DNA of 64,000 bases from Bacteroidales bacterium (GTDB lineage Bacteria > Bacteroidota > Bacteroidia > Bacteroidales > UBA932). The notes beneath the pieces are model-generated. The model saw only the letters and a list, made by a program, of their open reading frames with translations, had not been told where the DNA came from and did no database searches. How positions within the stretch are numbered: position 1 is the first letter of the stretch; each line of letters begins with the position of its first letter. Location: assembly GCA_024402135.1 (NCBI GenBank), contig JAKSJN010000003.1:62001-126000 (forward strand). Direction: 5' to 3'. This document shows positions 35,318-44,841 of the stretch, one piece after another. Both the position numbers and the translations under genes were made by a program.

Positions 35318-37357
35318 ATGAAATCATATTGCTCCAAGGCACTGACTGCAATTGCCCTGTCTGCCGCACTGATCTCATGTTCTAATGGAAACGGCAATGT
35401 TGCCGAGTATGGCACCGGAAATCCATACCTTCCTCTCTGGGAGCACCTCCCTGATGGAGAGCCACGCGTATTCGAGGATCCGGACAATCCTGGAAAGTAC
35501 CGCATCTACATCATCGGCTCACACGACGTAAGCTTCACACAGTACTGTGGAGCGGATATCCGTCAGTGGTCTGCTCCGGTAGAAGACCTCTCCGACTGGC
35601 GTGATGAAGGTGCGATCTTCACATATCGCATCGACGGCCAGTCTGACATCATGTTCGCACCTGACCTCGTTGAGATCAGAAAGAAGGACGGTTCCAAGGA
35701 ATATGTACTTTATCCTCACAGCCGCGGCCCACGTCGCGAACCGCTCGTAGCGAGGGGCAGCCGCCCGGACGGTCCATTCACCCCTGTAAACCTCAGCGAG
35801 GATGGCAAGGGAGTGCTTGAAGGCAGTATCATGGGCTTCGACCCATCTGTATTTGTCCAGTATGTAACCGACCCAAGCGACCCTGATTATGAGATCGGTT
35901 TCCGCGCATACGGATTCTGGGGCTTCCAGCAGTCAAATGCTGCCGAGCTTGACCAGAACACAATGTATTCTGTACGTCCAGGCACCGAGGTCAACCGCAA
36001 CTTCATTCCTGCAGCGTTCCGCTACGGCCTCGTACGCGACAAGGAAGGCACCGAGTACAAGGCTCTCTTCCCTGGCGAGGATATCAAGCAGTTCAACTTC
36101 TTCGAGGCATCGTCAATCCGACAGATCGGAAATAAATACGTATGGGTGTTCAGCGGCCATTCAGGTCCTGACTATGGCATCGGCAGCTCGAACTCGACTC
36201 TCCGCTATGCATACGGAGACTCTCCTCTCGGTCCTTGGAAGATCGGCGGCGTACTCGTTGACTCACGTGCACCTGTCCTCAACGAGGATGGAAGCCATGT
36301 AGTCACCAGCTACTCAGGCCACAACACCCATGGAAGCCTTGAGCAGATGAACGGTCAGTGGTATGTATTCTACCATCGCGCTCCACGCGGATTCGGATAT
36401 GCACGCCAGGCTGTCGTGGCACCTGTAAAGGTTGTTGTTGACGAAACTCCTGTGGCTGAGGGAGGAAAGGTATCCATCACCGGTTTCGACCCATATGCAG
36501 CAGACCAGTCATGGACTGCCAAGGCTTCCGACGGCTTCGAGTACAAAGGCGCAGAGGTTACCTCTGAGGGCTTCCATGTATTCGGTCTCGACCCATACAA
36601 GTATTATTCCGCAGGCTATGCCTGCTACCTCTCAGACATCAGCCTCCAGACTGACACATGGGACATCTGGGACAACAGCATGCCTCTCGCAGGTGTGAAG
36701 TCAGGCGACATCATCGGCTACAAGTACTTCGGTTTCGGCGGCCTTGACGAGGCAAAGCTCGGTCTAAAGCCATTCGCAGGCACCGCAAAGGGCAACAAGA
36801 CAAATCTCGACGTATTCCTCGCTCCAGTCACCGACGCTGCGTTCACCCTTGAGGTATGGATGGACGGTCCATTCCCTGGATCTACCTGGAACGGCAAGAA
36901 GATCGCAGAGATCGCAGTTCCTGCCGGCGCATCAAAGGAGGTTGCAAGATATTCAGCTGACGTTGCAGACGCAGTCGACGGCATCGGCGGCAAGCACGCG
37001 ATCTACTTCATCGCCAAGGGCGGCGACGGTCAGCTCTGCAACATCGAGGGTCTCGGATTCAGCAAGAACGGCAAGTCTATGGTACGCCCAGTCGCTCCAA
37101 AGGTGAACATCACCGTTGACGGCCAGGCAGTCGAGATGCCTGCAACTCCTGTACGCTTCACCCACGAGAATGGTCTCCTTGGCTATGATCACTACGAGCT
37201 TGACGTAGAGGCCAACGGCAAGATGCCAAAGATCAAGGCTACTGCTGACGGCAACGTCAAGATCAAGATCACCCCAGCCGAGTCAATCCCTGGAGACGCC
37301 ATCGTAAGCTGCAACTACAAGGGCGTCGAGAAGATATATACAATACATATCAAATAA
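35318..37357 (+). CDS. GH43-like glycosidase lipoprotein with C-terminal carbohydrate-binding region
   Basis: 679 aa. Lipoprotein signal MKSYCSKALTAIALSAALISC (LISC lipobox). The N-terminal half looks like a five-bladed GH43 propeller: an Asp in PRVFEDPDNPGKYRIY, the pKa-modulating Asp in MFAPDLVEI, and the general-acid Glu in FFEASSIRQIGNKYVWVFS. Residues about 425-580 resemble a CBM6-like sandwich (YKYFGFGG, LEVWMDGPFPG). The C-terminal about 90 residues are another small beta domain. Likely activity is on arabino- or xylo-linkages at the cell surface. A near -7 box TAACTTTA is at 35268-35275. Confidence 0.85.
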   Translation: MKSYCSKALTAIALSAALISCSNGNGNVAEYGTGNPYLPLWEHLPDGEPRVFEDPDNPGKYRIYIIGSHDVSFTQYCGADIRQWSAPVEDLSDWRDEGAIFTYRIDGQSDIMFAPDLVEIRKKDGSKEYVLYPHSRGPRREPLVARGSRPDGPFTPVNLSEDGKGVLEGSIMGFDPSVFVQYVTDPSDPDYEIGFRAYGFWGFQQSNAAELDQNTMYSVRPGTEVNRNFIPAAFRYGLVRDKEGTEYKALFPGEDIKQFNFFEASSIRQIGNKYVWVFSGHSGPDYGIGSSNSTLRYAYGDSPLGPWKIGGVLVDSRAPVLNEDGSHVVTSYSGHNTHGSLEQMNGQWYVFYHRAPRGFGYARQAVVAPVKVVVDETPVAEGGKVSITGFDPYAADQSWTAKASDGFEYKGAEVTSEGFHVFGLDPYKYYSAGYACYLSDISLQTDTWDIWDNSMPLAGVKSGDIIGYKYFGFGGLDEAKLGLKPFAGTAKGNKTNLDVFLAPVTDAAFTLEVWMDGPFPGSTWNGKKIAEIAVPAGASKEVARYSADVADAVDGIGGKHAIYFIAKGGDGQLCNIEGLGFSKNGKSMVRPVAPKVNITVDGQAVEMPATPVRFTHENGLLGYDHYELDVEANGKMPKIKATADGNVKIKITPAESIPGDAIVSCNYKGVEKIYTIHIK

Positions 37358-37482
37358 GGGGGAGACGACTCCCCCTGTAACCCCCACGGCCTTTCCACCT
37401 TTCCGTATTTGTTCGCAAACTCACAAATACACGGCACGGCCGATTCGCTGATGCGAATTCGCTTCGCGAGAAATACTGAAAT
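37358..37482. repeat. Structured intergenic region rich in inverted repeats
   Basis: Directly after the GH43 stop, GGGGGAG (37358-37364) pairs with CTCCCCC (37369-37375). Further on there are an imperfect CCGTATTTGT / ACAAATACACGG pair and a GCGAATTCGC palindrome with nearby TTCGCGAG. Together with the terminator that follows, the 180-bp gap is almost all foldable, more than two converging genes need. It may be a dispersed intergenic repeat; other copies are not visible in this window. Confidence 0.4.
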
Positions 37483-37519
37483 AAAAACGGTCCGGAGCAT
37501 GAGTTCCGGACCGTTTTTT
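37483..37519. terminator. Bidirectional terminator between GH43 and hisS
   Basis: A 14-position stem pairs 37483-37496 with 37505-37518 around an 8-nt loop. The flanks are A-run on the left and T-run on the right, so it serves both converging genes. Confidence 0.88.
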
Positions 37520-37536
37520 ATAAGAAACTGATTCTA

Positions 37537-38946
37537 TTATGCGAGGAAGGCGAGCATGGCATCAACGTCGTTCTTGTCAAAGCTCTGCTGCTCTCCGCTT
37601 GCAAGATTCTTGATATTGATCTTGCCGGCAGCAAGCTCGTCACCACCGTTGATAGAAAGGAACGGGATCGCCTTCTTGTCAGAATAGTCGAACTGCTTCT
37701 TCAGCTTGGCAGCCTCTGGGTAGACCTCGACTGAAACGCCTTTCTCCCTGAGCGCCTTTGCGACTGGGAGAACATACAGAAGCTCTTCGCGGCCCATGTT
37801 TGCAAAGAGTATCTTTGTGCTTGATCGGAGATCCTTAGGAAACTTGTCAAGGCCCTTGAGGACGTCGTAGATACGGTCTGCTCCGAAAGAGACACCCACG
37901 CCAGACATGTCAGGAAGACCGAAAATACCGGTAAGGTTGTCGTAGCGGCCGCCACCGCAGATTGAACCGATCTGCCAGTCGAGAGCCTTTACCTCGAAGA
38001 TCGCACCGGTATAGTAGTTCAGACCACGAGCAAGAGAAAGGTCGATTTCGACTGATGAGCGGAGACCTGCAGCATCGATGAATCCGAAGAGTTCCTCAAG
38101 TTCGTCAAGGCCCTTGAGACCGGTCTCAGATACGATTCCTGAAGCGCTTCCGCCGTTCATGAGCGAACGCATGGTCGCAATCTTCTCGGATGTGCTGCCG
38201 CTGAGAGTAAGGATAGGCTCGATCACTGCGACAGCCTGATCTGTGAGACCCTTTTCGAGCATTTCTGCCTTGACGGCATCCAGACCGATCTTGTCAAGCT
38301 TGTCGATTGCGACGGTTATGTCCACGACCTTGTCAGGGAAACCGCTGATCTCAGCGAATCCGGTAAGCACCTTGCGGTTGTTGATCTTGATGAGGACATT
38401 GACATCAAGCAAGGTGAACACGCGGTCCACAATCTGGACAAGCTCGAGCTCATTGATCTGGGAACGACTGCCGATCACATCGACATCGCACTGATAGAAC
38501 TCGCGGTAACGGCCCTTCTGAGGGCGGTCTGCACGCCAGACTGGCTGGATCTGGAAACGCTTGAACGGGAACGAAATCTCGTTCTGGTGCTGAACCACGA
38601 AGCGCGCGAACGGAACGGTCAGGTCGTAGCGGAGGCCTTTCTCGCATACCTTGAGCGAAAGTGCCTTGCTGTTATAGCTCTTGTCACCATCTTCGGTGCG
38701 GAACTGATCATAGTCTATGCCAGAGAAAGCGTCTCCACTGTTGAGTATGCGGAAAAGAAGCTTGTCACCCTCGTCACCGTACTTGCCCAACAGGGTTGAA
38801 AGGTTCTCCATGGCTGGAGTCTCGATCTGTGAATAGCCGTATGTCCTGAACACCGAACGTATGGTGTCGAAAATATAGTTTCTCTCGGCCATTTCCTGCT
38901 GACCGAAATCTCTTGTGCCCTTTGGAATGGATGGTTTCTGTGCCAT
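37537..38946 (-). CDS. hisS: Histidyl-tRNA synthetase
   Basis: 469 aa. It charges tRNA-His. Class II core: [22 protein letters not shown], motif 2 region [28 protein letters not shown], the histidine-specific [14 protein letters not shown] and [11 protein letters not shown], then motif 3 [15 protein letters not shown]. The C-terminal anticodon-binding domain (about 365-469) follows. Length fits the Bacteroidota form. A TATCTTTG -7 box lies at 38974-38967 on the minus strand. It is divergent from sppA. Confidence 0.97.
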   Translation of the reverse strand: MAQKPSIPKGTRDFGQQEMAERNYIFDTIRSVFRTYGYSQIETPAMENLSTLLGKYGDEGDKLLFRILNSGDAFSGIDYDQFRTEDGDKSYNSKALSLKVCEKGLRYDLTVPFARFVVQHQNEISFPFKRFQIQPVWRADRPQKGRYREFYQCDVDVIGSRSQINELELVQIVDRVFTLLDVNVLIKINNRKVLTGFAEISGFPDKVVDITVAIDKLDKIGLDAVKAEMLEKGLTDQAVAVIEPILTLSGSTSEKIATMRSLMNGGSASGIVSETGLKGLDELEELFGFIDAAGLRSSVEIDLSLARGLNYYTGAIFEVKALDWQIGSICGGGRYDNLTGIFGLPDMSGVGVSFGADRIYDVLKGLDKFPKDLRSSTKILFANMGREELLYVLPVAKALREKGVSVEVYPEAAKLKKQFDYSDKKAIPFLSINGGDELAAGKINIKNLASGEQQSFDKNDVDAMLAFLA

Positions 38947-38986
38947 GTCTGTAATGATTTATCGCACAAAGATAAAAACAAATAAC

Positions 38987-38994
38987 TATATTTG
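38987..38994 (+). promoter_or_regulatory. -7 box of the sppA operon
   Basis: TATATTTG, a perfect TAnnTTTG match 27 bp before the sppA ATG. No TTTG is found at the right distance upstream. The opposed hisS -7 box is only 12 bp away, so the two promoters are back to back. Confidence 0.5.
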
Positions 38995-39021
38995 ACTTCT
39001 TAAACTAAAGACATCATCCAG

Positions 39022-40815
39022 ATGAAGAATTTTCTCAAGATGACCTTAGCGGTCGTATGCGGACTCCTGCTTACCATCTTCCTTGTGTTCATGGTAATGG
39101 GCAGCATCATATCAGCCATCGGAAGTGCAGAGTCGAATACAACACTTCCCAAGTCAGGTGTCCTTGAAATAGACATGTCATCATTCATACTCGGCGAGCA
39201 GAATGCCGAAGTAAGCCCGGTTGCAGCCATCCAGGGAGGTTCCGCTCCTACTATCGGAATCCGCCAGGCAGTCGCAGCTGTAAGAGCCGCCACCGAAGAT
39301 CCTGCGATCAAGTATATCTACCTCAAGACCGACGGCATGGCGTCATCAGGGCTTGCTCTTCTCGAGGAGTTCAGAGTAGCTCTCGAAGACTGCAGCAAGG
39401 CCGGCAAGGCAGTGATCTCGTATATCGAATCCCCTTCCACCGCAAGCTATTACATGTCTTCAGCCGCTGACAAGATCTACATGACCTCTCATCTCGGAGC
39501 CACTTCGATGATGACCGGTGTAGGCAGCCAGCTCATTTTCCTCAAGGACCTTCTCGACAAGCTCGGAGTGAACGTCCAGCTCATCCGCCACGGCAAGTAC
39601 AAGTCAGCCGGCGAGATGTACATCAGGAACAGTTCAAGTCCCGAGAACATGCAGCAGAACCAGGAGATGATCGACGGAATCTGGAACAACATGGCCACAG
39701 CCATGGCCAGAGGACGTGAACTCAGCGTCGAAGACATCAATGCCGCAATCGAGGATCTCAAGCTCAACAGCCCGCAGGACTTCAAGGACAACGGCTTCGT
39801 TGACGAGCTCATGACCGCTGAGCAGCTGAAGCAGAAACTCGCCGACCTCGCCGTAGTCGAGAAGTTCAAGGACGTGAAGATGGTCTCTCTCAGCGACTAT
39901 ATCGCAGCGAAGGTAAAGGACAATCTCAAGCCTAAGCAGAAGATCGCAGTTATTTTTGCAGAAGGAAATATCGTTGACGGAAACGGCTCAGCAGACGTTG
40001 CCGGAGACCGCTTTGCATCTATCATCGCGAAGGTCCGTGCTGACTCTACCATAAAGGCCGTCGTCCTCCGTGTCAACTCCCCTGGCGGTGCTGTCCTTGC
40101 AGCCGAAAAGATCAAGGCTGAACTCGACCTGCTCCGCAAGGACAAGCCTGTGATCGCTTCGTATGGTGACTATGCCGCATCCGGCGGTTACTGGATTTCC
40201 ACCAACTGTGACAGGGTATACTCAGATGCCAGCACCCTCACCGGTTCAATCGGAGTATTCAGCATGATTCCTGACTTCAGCGGAACCATCAGGGATATCG
40301 CACACGTCAACATCACCACCGTAGGTTCCAGCAGCCACTCCGGCATGCTCGGCCTGATGCGTCCGCTTGACGCTGCCGAGACCGCTTACATGCAGCAGTC
40401 CGTAGAGGATATCTACGAAAGATTCGTATCCATCGTATCGGAAGGCAGAAAGCTCGAGCCTGATTATGTGGATTCCATCGCACAGGGCCGCGTATGGGTA
40501 GGAAGCGATGCTATCAAGATCGGCCTCGTGGACGAGATCGGAACCCTCGAGGACGCAATCCACTGCGCAGCTTACATGGCTGACGGTTCAAGCGACTCGC
40601 TCGACTCATGGAGAGTGGAGGAGTTCCCTAAACCTCAGACCACCATGGAGATGCTCATGGAAATGATGGGAAGCAGTTCTCCGGAGGTCAAGCTCTTCAA
40701 GGGCACCCCATTCGAATCGACTGCAAAGTACCTCTGGGACCTCAACCGTTCATGGGAAAAGAAGAACGGAAGCTATATGTTCGCTTCTCTCCCGTACGTA
40801 ATGGACATCAGATAG
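39022..40815 (+). CDS. sppA: Signal peptide peptidase SppA, 67-kDa type
   Basis: 597 aa. One N-terminal transmembrane segment (VVCGLLLTIFLVFMVMGSIISAIG) anchors a tandem of two Clp-like serine protease domains. The catalytic Lys194 is in RHGKYKSAGEMY of the first domain and the Ser387 nucleophile in YAASGGYWIS of the second, as in the E. coli long form. It degrades cleaved signal peptides in the inner membrane. It is the first gene of an operon with the Na/Pi symporter (34-bp gap) and the Gre-Nudix fusion. Confidence 0.96.
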   Translation: MKNFLKMTLAVVCGLLLTIFLVFMVMGSIISAIGSAESNTTLPKSGVLEIDMSSFILGEQNAEVSPVAAIQGGSAPTIGIRQAVAAVRAATEDPAIKYIYLKTDGMASSGLALLEEFRVALEDCSKAGKAVISYIESPSTASYYMSSAADKIYMTSHLGATSMMTGVGSQLIFLKDLLDKLGVNVQLIRHGKYKSAGEMYIRNSSSPENMQQNQEMIDGIWNNMATAMARGRELSVEDINAAIEDLKLNSPQDFKDNGFVDELMTAEQLKQKLADLAVVEKFKDVKMVSLSDYIAAKVKDNLKPKQKIAVIFAEGNIVDGNGSADVAGDRFASIIAKVRADSTIKAVVLRVNSPGGAVLAAEKIKAELDLLRKDKPVIASYGDYAASGGYWISTNCDRVYSDASTLTGSIGVFSMIPDFSGTIRDIAHVNITTVGSSSHSGMLGLMRPLDAAETAYMQQSVEDIYERFVSIVSEGRKLEPDYVDSIAQGRVWVGSDAIKIGLVDEIGTLEDAIHCAAYMADGSSDSLDSWRVEEFPKPQTTMEMLMEMMGSSSPEVKLFKGTPFESTAKYLWDLNRSWEKKNGSYMFASLPYVMDIR

Positions 40816-40849
40816 CACAGATCGGCAACACAGTACCAATCATACTCTC

Positions 40850-42547
40850 ATGCTTTACATCTTTTTGAAACTCCTCGGCTCTCTTGCGCTCTTCATGTTC
40901 GGTATGAAGACCATGTCCGAGGGTCTCCAGAAAATGGCGGGCAACCAGCTCAGAAAAGTGCTCGGTGCCGCTGCAAGAAACAGATTCACAGGACTCATCA
41001 CCGGCGCATTCATCACAGCCGCCATCCAGAGCTCGACCGCGGCCACGGTCATGACCGTATCCTTCGTGAACGCCGGTCTGCTGGCGCTTTCCCAGGCCAT
41101 CTCGGTGATCATGGGTGCGAACATCGGTACCACCATGACAGCGTGGATCATGTCCGCAGGTTTCAACTATTCGATGGCTGACCTCGTGTGGCCTCTGTTC
41201 ATACTGGCTATCGTCTTCATCTATTCGAAGACCAGTGGAAAGAAGTCTGCAGGTGAATTCATCTTCGGTCTTGCATTCATGTTCCTTGGTCTGGGATCGC
41301 TGCGCGACAATGCCATTGCGATGGACCTCGGACACCAGCAAGGTGTGATTGACTTTTTCACCGTCACCGGTTCATGGGGTTTCGCCTCTACCCTGCTCTT
41401 CCTTGTACTCGGTGGGGTGCTCACTTTCTGTGTCCAGAGTTCTGCAGCCGTCATGGCAATCACAATGATCCTCTGTACCAGCGGAGCCCTTCCTATCTAT
41501 CAGGGTATCGCATTGGTAATGGGTGAAAATATCGGTACAACCATCACCTCGAACATCGCTGCTCTCACCGGAAACGTCCAGTCACGACGTGCGGCCATGG
41601 CCCATCTCGTGTTCAACGTATTCGGAGTACTTTGGGTTCTCTGCATCTTCAAGCCGTTCATCAACATGGTATGCGGACTTGTCGGCTATGACCCTACTTC
41701 CAGCAGCGCCGACCCTGCACAGCTAAGCTTCGTGCTTGCAGCGTTCCATACATCGTTCAACGTATGCAACGTGATCATCCTTATCGGTTTCATCAAACCT
41801 ATCGAGAAACTGGTGTGCCGCATCATCCCCCAGCGCGAGGAGGCAGACGAATTCCGCCTCAGATTCATTTCGGCCGGTCCTCTCTCTACCGCCGAGCTTT
41901 CAATCTTCGAGGCGCGCAAGGAGATCAACAACTATGCTGAGCGTACCCTTCGCATGTTCGACATGCTCAACGACCTCATGGATACCGAGAAGGCTGCCGA
42001 CTTTGCCAAGGTATTTGCCCGCGTAGAGAAATACGAGCAGATTTCCGACAATATGGAGATCGAGATCGCGAAGTACCTCGACGGAGTTTCAGACGGTCGT
42101 CTGTCATCTGAGTCAAAGGCCAGCATACGTGACATGCTCAGGGAAATCTCGGAAATCGAGAGCATCGGAGACTCTTGCTACCACATTGCCCGGACTCTCT
42201 CGCACAAGCATAACGGCACAGAGGAATTCACCGAGTCCCAGAAGGCTAATCTCCAGCAGATGATAAGCCTTTCCAGGGCCTCTATGGAGAACATGATCAA
42301 GGTACTCGAAGGCCATATCAGCGACTACCATTCATGCTTCAATATCGAGAATGAGATGAATCAGCTCTACCAGTCGCTCAAGGCCTCCAACATCCGCGAC
42401 GTAGACAACAAAATGTATTCATACCAACTTGGTGTCCACTACATGGATATCGTCAAGGAGTGCGAAAAGCTCGGCGACTTCGTTGTCAACGTGGTTGAGA
42501 GCCGCATGGAGACCAAGCACAACAAGGGATTACAGAGTACCAAGTAA
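40850..42547 (+). CDS. Na+/phosphate cotransporter family protein with PhoU-like tail
   Basis: 565 aa. The N-terminal half has paired Na/Pi-cotransporter repeats with the family signatures GAFITAAIQSSTAATVMTVSFVNAG, MGANIGTTMTAWI, FCVQSSAAVMAI and MGENIGTTITSNIAALTGN, in about nine membrane helices. The C-terminal about 220 residues are soluble helices similar to PhoU. It imports phosphate with sodium in the inner membrane. It sits between sppA and the Gre-Nudix gene (5-bp gap to the latter). Confidence 0.94.
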   Translation: MLYIFLKLLGSLALFMFGMKTMSEGLQKMAGNQLRKVLGAAARNRFTGLITGAFITAAIQSSTAATVMTVSFVNAGLLALSQAISVIMGANIGTTMTAWIMSAGFNYSMADLVWPLFILAIVFIYSKTSGKKSAGEFIFGLAFMFLGLGSLRDNAIAMDLGHQQGVIDFFTVTGSWGFASTLLFLVLGGVLTFCVQSSAAVMAITMILCTSGALPIYQGIALVMGENIGTTITSNIAALTGNVQSRRAAMAHLVFNVFGVLWVLCIFKPFINMVCGLVGYDPTSSSADPAQLSFVLAAFHTSFNVCNVIILIGFIKPIEKLVCRIIPQREEADEFRLRFISAGPLSTAELSIFEARKEINNYAERTLRMFDMLNDLMDTEKAADFAKVFARVEKYEQISDNMEIEIAKYLDGVSDGRLSSESKASIRDMLREISEIESIGDSCYHIARTLSHKHNGTEEFTESQKANLQQMISLSRASMENMIKVLEGHISDYHSCFNIENEMNQLYQSLKASNIRDVDNKMYSYQLGVHYMDIVKECEKLGDFVVNVVESRMETKHNKGLQSTK

Positions 42548-42552
42548 AAGTA

Positions 42553-43680
42553 ATGAGCAGAGGATTCGTAAAAGACGGAGACCAGGAAGAGACCCCTATG
42601 GTCGCTCCAAGGGCATATCTGCCCGAAGGAATGCCGAATTATGTGACCGCCAGCGGCCTCGAAGCCCTCCAGAACGAAATGAAGGAGCTCGAGGACGAAA
42701 AGAAGTCAGCCACAGACCGCGTCACCGCGAACTGGCTTGCTGCCAGGATTGCCCTTGTGGACGAGCGCATACGCAGCGCAAGGCTCCAGGAAGTCCCAGA
42801 AGACTGCAGCAAGGTCGCTTTTGGCCACTGGGTATCTTTCAGACGAGGAGGGAAGGACTTCACCGTAAGAATAACAGGAGTCGACGAGGCTGATGCGTCC
42901 AAGTCGCTGGTATCCTTCATCGCGCCACTCGCAAAGAACCTTCTGGGACATTCCGCAGGTGAAAAGATTGCCTGTGAAGGTCCCAAGGGACAGGACAGCA
43001 TAGAGATTCTTGCAATCAGCGCCACTCCCCTGTCATCAGGTTCTGAAAGTACTGGCGCCACCGTCACCATACAGGAGACATCTGTGGCCAAATCTTCTGT
43101 CAGCAAGGATACAAAGACCATAGAGATAGAAATTCCCGCCGTCCAGGAAAAGGACGGGAGTTCAAGACCTCTGGCCGAGCCTCAGGTTACCGAAGATCCC
43201 ATGGAGCGTCTTCCTATTGTAAACGAGCGAGGAGTGACCATCGGAAGCGCTGCCCGTTTCCAGGTTCATGACGGCAGCAGGCTTCTTCACCCTGTGGTGC
43301 ATCTCCAGCTGTACAATTCAAAGGGAGAGCTGTATCTCCAGAAACGCCCCGAGTGGAAAAAGACCCAGCCGGGCAAATGGGATACCGCAGTAGGCGGACA
43401 TATCGGCTTCGGAGAAAAGCCGGACAATTCTCTCCAGAGGGAGATGGAAGAGGAGCTTGGAATCACCGGTCCAAAGCCGAAGTTCGTCAGAACCTACATC
43501 ATGGACAATCCTGTGGAAAGGGAGTTCGTATACCTGTACACTGCTGTCTGGGACGGCCCAGTAAACCCTACCGCCGAGACCGACGGAGGACGTTTCTGGA
43601 CAAAGGACGAGCTTAGGGATGCAATCGGCAAGGGCAAGCTCACCCCTGATCTTGAGAACTACGTGAAGACGATTCTATAG
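42553..43680 (+). CDS. Gre-factor-like domain fused to a Nudix hydrolase
   Basis: 375 aa. Residues 1-155 resemble GreA/GreB: an N-terminal SRGFVKDGDQEE.P and PEGMPNYVTASGLEALQNEMKEL, then a shortened coiled coil and an FKBP-like domain (FGHWVSFRRGGKDFTVRITGVDE, LLGHSAGEKI). The acidic tip needed for transcript cleavage (GDLSEN type) is absent. A Ser/Thr/Glu-rich linker (about 156-205) leads to a Nudix domain of the IDI/YfcD-like type with a full Nudix box at 282-304 (GHIGFGE...REMEEELGI). The Nudix half should hydrolyse a nucleoside- or prenyl-diphosphate-like substrate. The fusion is on one unbroken frame. It overlaps the DoxX gene tail-to-tail by 6 bp. Confidence 0.9.
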   Translation: MSRGFVKDGDQEETPMVAPRAYLPEGMPNYVTASGLEALQNEMKELEDEKKSATDRVTANWLAARIALVDERIRSARLQEVPEDCSKVAFGHWVSFRRGGKDFTVRITGVDEADASKSLVSFIAPLAKNLLGHSAGEKIACEGPKGQDSIEILAISATPLSSGSESTGATVTIQETSVAKSSVSKDTKTIEIEIPAVQEKDGSSRPLAEPQVTEDPMERLPIVNERGVTIGSAARFQVHDGSRLLHPVVHLQLYNSKGELYLQKRPEWKKTQPGKWDTAVGGHIGFGEKPDNSLQREMEEELGITGPKPKFVRTYIMDNPVEREFVYLYTAVWDGPVNPTAETDGGRFWTKDELRDAIGKGKLTPDLENYVKTIL

Positions 43681-44841
43681 AATCATCAGAAGCATTGAAT
43701 AAAGGGCGAAGCCCTCGAGACGGAGACGGCCGTTACGGATATAATCCATACGTGCAGCGTCTGCGTCTTTTTCTATTGTCTTGAACCAGCCGTCCATGTC
43801 AGGGATCTGGGATGACGCCCATTTGCGGATAACCACGCCGTCCCTGAGCCATGTAGCGCCTCCGTTTGAGCGGTTCAGCATGAGAATGGTCTTGCGATCG
43901 GCGGACAAGGCATAATCTGACAGATCCATAGGCGCAAGTTCAGCGTCCGGCATAAGCACAAAGCACGTAAAATCGGCCGCCGAGGCCTCTGCAACAGCAT
44001 CTGAGAGTTCCATCCACTTGTCAGTTGACATATCGTCATACACACTGAAAAGAGCGACATTTCCATAAGCAAGCTGCACGTCACAATAATCTCCATCAAT
44101 ATTGCGGACAGGCAGGTCGACACGGTCCCCACCGGCAAAATACTCATCTGCACCGGATGCCTCAAGGCGCTGATACGTCCAGGTCGAGTCCGGCATGCGG
44201 TTGCTTGTGAAGGCCCCCTCCTGGCTTCCTCGGGTGTAGATGAAAAGGGTATCGGAAGAAGCATCCTCGGACGCAACTCGCAATATCGCGCCGGGCTTGA
44301 AGGCCATGAAGTCGACAGAAGGAAGACGCAGCCATGACCACACACCGAAGAAAGCCAGAGCTATGACAACGGCGATCGTCGCCAGGGTCCTGACGGCATC
44401 AGGCCTTTCGGAGATCTTTCCGAGAGGCAGGAAGGCCGCTGCACACAGCGCACAGATGACGATGTTCTTGATGAGAGTCTGGACATGCGAGAGATGGACA
44501 GCCTCGCCGAAACAGCCACAGTCCATGACAGGATTGAAGATCACCAGAAGTATGGTAATCAATGTGAAGAACGCGGTGAGTGCCATCGTGAGCATCGCAG
44601 TAGCCTTGCGGGCGACTCCGGCCATCAGCATGAAACCGCAGACCGTCTCGACAAACGCCATCAAAGTTCCCAATGGCTTTGAAAGGACGTCAAGGAAGGA
44701 GACGTGGAAGAAACTGAAGTACTCCTTCACTACCAGTCCGGCGCCGACCGGGTCCTGAAGTTTGAGGAGTCCTGCTGCAAAAAACACGATTCCGATCAGG
44801 ACGGCGCAGACACGTCTCAACGGCTGTCTTGTATTGTTCAT
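43675..44841 (-). CDS. DoxX/MauE-like membrane protein (BT_3928 type)
   Basis: 388 aa. Four transmembrane helices in residues 10-150 carry the DoxX-like start (RRVCAVLIGIVFFAAGLLKLQDP), a CGCFGEAVHLSHVQTLIKN motif as in MauE-like proteins, and ETVCGFMLM. A fifth segment (TLATIAVVIALAFFGVW) precedes a soluble domain (about 175-388), possibly thioredoxin-like. The CxC motif and the family suggest a role in thiol redox or electron transfer at the membrane, which is inference. The start overlaps the tmk stop by 4 bp (ATGA). Confidence 0.82.
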   Translation of the reverse strand: MNNTRQPLRRVCAVLIGIVFFAAGLLKLQDPVGAGLVVKEYFSFFHVSFLDVLSKPLGTLMAFVETVCGFMLMAGVARKATAMLTMALTAFFTLITILLVIFNPVMDCGCFGEAVHLSHVQTLIKNIVICALCAAAFLPLGKISERPDAVRTLATIAVVIALAFFGVWSWLRLPSVDFMAFKPGAILRVASEDASSDTLFIYTRGSQEGAFTSNRMPDSTWTYQRLEASGADEYFAGGDRVDLPVRNIDGDYCDVQLAYGNVALFSVYDDMSTDKWMELSDAVAEASAADFTCFVLMPDAELAPMDLSDYALSADRKTILMLNRSNGGATWLRDGVVIRKWASSQIPDMDGWFKTIEKDADAARMDYIRNGRLRLEGFALYSMLLMIL

